This document shows, piece after piece, positions 61,070-64,000 of a DNA stretch of 64,000 nucleotides. Origin of the DNA: Phoronis australis (Eukaryota; Phoronida; Phoronidae); assembly GCA_002633005.1 (NCBI GenBank), contig NMRA01000013.1:1268618-1332617 (forward strand), in the 5' to 3' direction. Numbering within the stretch: the stretch's first letter is position 1; every line of letters begins with the position of its first letter. Below the pieces are notes generated by a model. It had not been told where the DNA came from, did not search any database, and saw only the letters and a program-made list of their open reading frames with translations. A program made the translations under genes and the position numbers.

Positions 61070-64000
61070 GGTAAAATTTCTTCAATTTAGAACACAATAT
61101 GGCAGAACAAAATGTTCAACAAAAGTAAATAGGAAGAAAATTTTACTTCATCATTTCCAGAGTTTACATTCCAAAACTGCCATCAACAAATGGGCAAACA
61201 ATGACATTCAAGCAATAAATAGGTTTTGAAAATAGGATAAGTTACGATTTTGGCAATTACTTTTATTCAAATCTTAGGAAACTATCCTAATGTAAGTTGG
61301 AAGCAAATTAAGCTAGACAGAATGGCAACTATTTTCAAAGCGTTTGGCCTACTTAAGAACTGCTTTATACCACAGTGTCAACATGAAAAAACAGACAAGT
61401 AGCGTGAGATAACCCAAAGAGAACATCTAACGGGTGCTAGAAAACAAGTTCGGTGAAAAATGTGAAGGGCATGCACTGACGTTCCATACAAGATGGTCAT
61501 GTGATGGTCATGTGACGGTTTGACTCACTACACTGCATAGGGATGACTGGCGTATAGGATAACGAAGTCGAATGTTTTCATTTTCATTTTGTGGGTTTGA
61601 TGGAGTTGATTGCACAACATCTGAGATAAATATTATCACATGATCTGGGACATTATTTCCCTTATCCAGATTCCGGGCCATTATTATTTCCCTTATCCAG
61701 ATTCCTCATCAGATTTGTAAGAATTAGCAACCAAAATGGCATGCCGGCACATTCTTTTTAAGTCAATACAACATTTTTATTATAAGGCAGATGCATGTTG
61801 GGAGATGACGTTTCCACATTCTACCACCTGTTGTTTAAACAGGCAATATAAACAGAGACCAAAGGAAACCAGAAACAATAAAAATTTAATTCTCATTTAT
61901 TTGACTGCAACATTTGATTCAGTTAACTTTCAGTTTATGGGTCAACTTCCCACACAGTTTGAACAACACAAGTTAATTTGCATTAAATTTGTTTTTCACA
62001 TTGATGGCACTAAACTTTGCTTGTAACCCATTAACAGAAATAAACCTCTGGTCAAAGAACTCTTACCACGAAGAGACCATCCCAAACTGGATAACTTCTA
62101 CCATTGTGCCGAAAGCGTCTAGTTCATTTATAAGTCAGGAATAACAAATCTTAATAACAATCATAATACTTATAATATTAGAAAGTTTGACTACACACAG
62201 TCCACTGGTCTACTTTGTGATAACTGATGAATCATCATGATCATGTGTCCATCCACTGGCTTATGATAAATGCCATGAGTTCTAAAAGTAGATTTTGTAC
62301 TCTACTCTCAGCTACGATTAGAGAAGATTGTAACACATGGCTTCATAAGCAGCGTCGAGTATTTAATTCCAGGTTTACAATTTCAAACCAATGAATCAAG
62401 GATGATTGACATTATTTCCAATCACTATTTGTCAAGTATTTATGTAAGAGAGGAACTTTTGCAGCTATACTGCATTGGGAAAGATCTTTCACAGCCGATC
62501 GCAGAAGCTAGCAATTGGCGAGTCCGTTAAACAGTGGCGAGACACGAAACATCCCATGACCTATCGAAAAATGTTTCCAGTGCAGTTGATAGATGTTTAA
62601 GTTTTTTTATATAACATTTTAAAGTGAGAGAATTTGAGAAACGTAGACTTCAGACCACAGGTAATCTCATGAGCCACATGACACGTTATAACGTCAAGTC
62701 GAGCAGCTGATTAGCGTGCCTTTGTTCAGACTGAATGAAGGTCACAAAGTGACATTAAAAAATTATAGCTCCACTCGCTGCTGTAGAGAATCTTCAGTGA
62801 GTGCAGCAATGTAAAGGCTTCTTAATCACTCGCTTATAGGCAGTTGCTCTTAGGACGACTGATAAAGATGCCTGGCTTTGAAGTGAGAGGTCTCAGGCTC
62901 AAGGCCTGGTGACTACAAGGTGACTTTACACTATGCTAGCACCCAACAACAGCATGTATTCATGACCGCAGAGAGGACCACACAGTCTGCTGTGTTTGAA
63001 GGGAAGCTCACATATGGAAGGGTGGTCAAACCTGATAGTGGAATTACAGGCAGCTTGACCTCTCCCAGTGGTGACTTTCTGTTGTGTCGTGCTACAAAGA
63101 CTCTCTAAATGGCTTGCCAAGGGGCAACTGATGTAGTGGTTCTCGAAAAAAATAAATAACTATTTTTAGTATAAACAGAGTATATTTGACGCTGCAGTAA
63201 CAATTTTGTATGGTCAGGTGAACTGGGGTCATCTCCTCCGCTGACCTCTGTACCACAGTTCAACACAGTTCAACAACACTGGCACAAAGTCATGTTTCTT
63301 CTTTAGTTCATTTTTATTAGTTTCTTCATTTTAGAAAGCTGATATCTCACAGGCACTGCCAGAAATGCTTTTTAAATACTTGATTATTGATCTCATTGTA
63401 GCTTTTTGACACAATGTGGAGCACATCGCAAATCGAAAAAAAATGCCGCGTCGTCAATGTCGTAATAAAAGATAAGAAAATCAAATATTTGCTGCAATTA
63501 TTATTAGGCGTAACAAATCATGCAATTCTGCTAATTTACTTTGAATATTTTGTGTTTTTTTCACAGATGTTTTACAGACACCACAGCCAGGCGCCAAATC
63601 AATGAATTTCCTTTAAATTACTACATTGACTGACTGAAGCCTCAACATCCACTGCTTAGAAATTCACCTTGTCCCCACCAAATTTTTGATTGTCCTGGAA
63701 AAAATCGGACAGTCGCTAATGTCGAACTCTAAAACACTGAACAAAAATCAGGCCAGCATTATACAGCGCCAAATGTTGGTTATAAAAATGCATAATCCAC
63801 GACAGCACATGTGGTACTGGTTCGAGATTATCTAAACACATGTTACTGGATAGATCTCGATGAAACCATTATAACGATCAAGTAGATAAACACATACGTT
63901 TAATGTGCTACCGTGGTGCATTCGAACTTCACTGTCTCGCATCTAAAATACTGACATTGGTTGTTTTAATAGAGACAAATGCTCAAAATTTGTAAAATTT
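61070..64000. other. Upstream flank of WASHC1, no supported gene
   Basis: Possible minus-strand untranslated-exon donors (GTGAGT near 61527, GTAAGA near 62066) are seen but unproven. A 23-bp word, ATTATTTCCCTTATCCAGATTCC, occurs twice (about 61651 and 61684). A weak tRNA-like pair of boxes at 62838-62910 is not convincing as a SINE. Otherwise nothing. Confidence 0.35.

Noticed and set aside
62838-62920. tRNA-like boxes
   Set aside because: The A box is poor and no repeat body or copies are evident in the window.
1-64000. CRISPR arrays, operons, ribosome binding sites
   Set aside because: The window is eukaryotic; the tandem arrays have contiguous units without unique spacers.

Overview
The window is metazoan nuclear DNA: AT-rich, with long introns holding GT..AG borders, small exons, TATA boxes, AATAAA signals and decayed transposons. 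The gene set (GRAMD4-like, WASHC1, CSalpha-beta defensins, a secreted C-type lectin, THAP fragments, a Penelope-like relic) fits an invertebrate animal. I cannot fix the phylum from sequence alone. Genes below were assembled by hand by matching exon phase, splice sites and remembered family sequences.

1-23 kb, minus strand: one large gene, a GRAMD4 homologue with 14 coding exons in view. It reads from 23.1 kb down to 1.09 kb and runs off the left edge inside its GRAM domain. Its introns hold a split THAP domain, a possible nested first exon with an NRF1-like site, a tRNA-derived SINE, a hAT-like MITE and a broken non-LTR retrotransposon with a restriction-like endonuclease end. 24-26 kb carries weak exon candidates of an unidentified minus-strand gene. 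26-29.8 kb shows no gene I can support.

29.8-48.2 kb: two paralogous blocks of about 7 kb (29.78-36.75 and 41.34-48.17 kb) separated by 4.6 kb of repeats. Each carries one plus-strand gene for a secreted six-cysteine CSalpha-beta defensin with signal peptide, acidic propiece and Lys-Arg processing site. Each also has a 153-bp hairpin next to the core promoter and an untranslated first exon. The copies have diverged in TATA box, microexon splice sites and minisatellite copy number. A third plus-strand immune-type gene, a secreted C-type lectin (48.8-52.3 kb), follows at once, so 32-52 kb looks like a small innate-immunity cluster.

54.4-61.1 kb, minus strand: a complete five-exon WASHC1 gene (about 480 aa) with N-terminal WASH homology region, polyproline tract and WH2-central-acidic tail, convergent with the lectin. 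61-64 kb is its upstream flank, where I see no gene.
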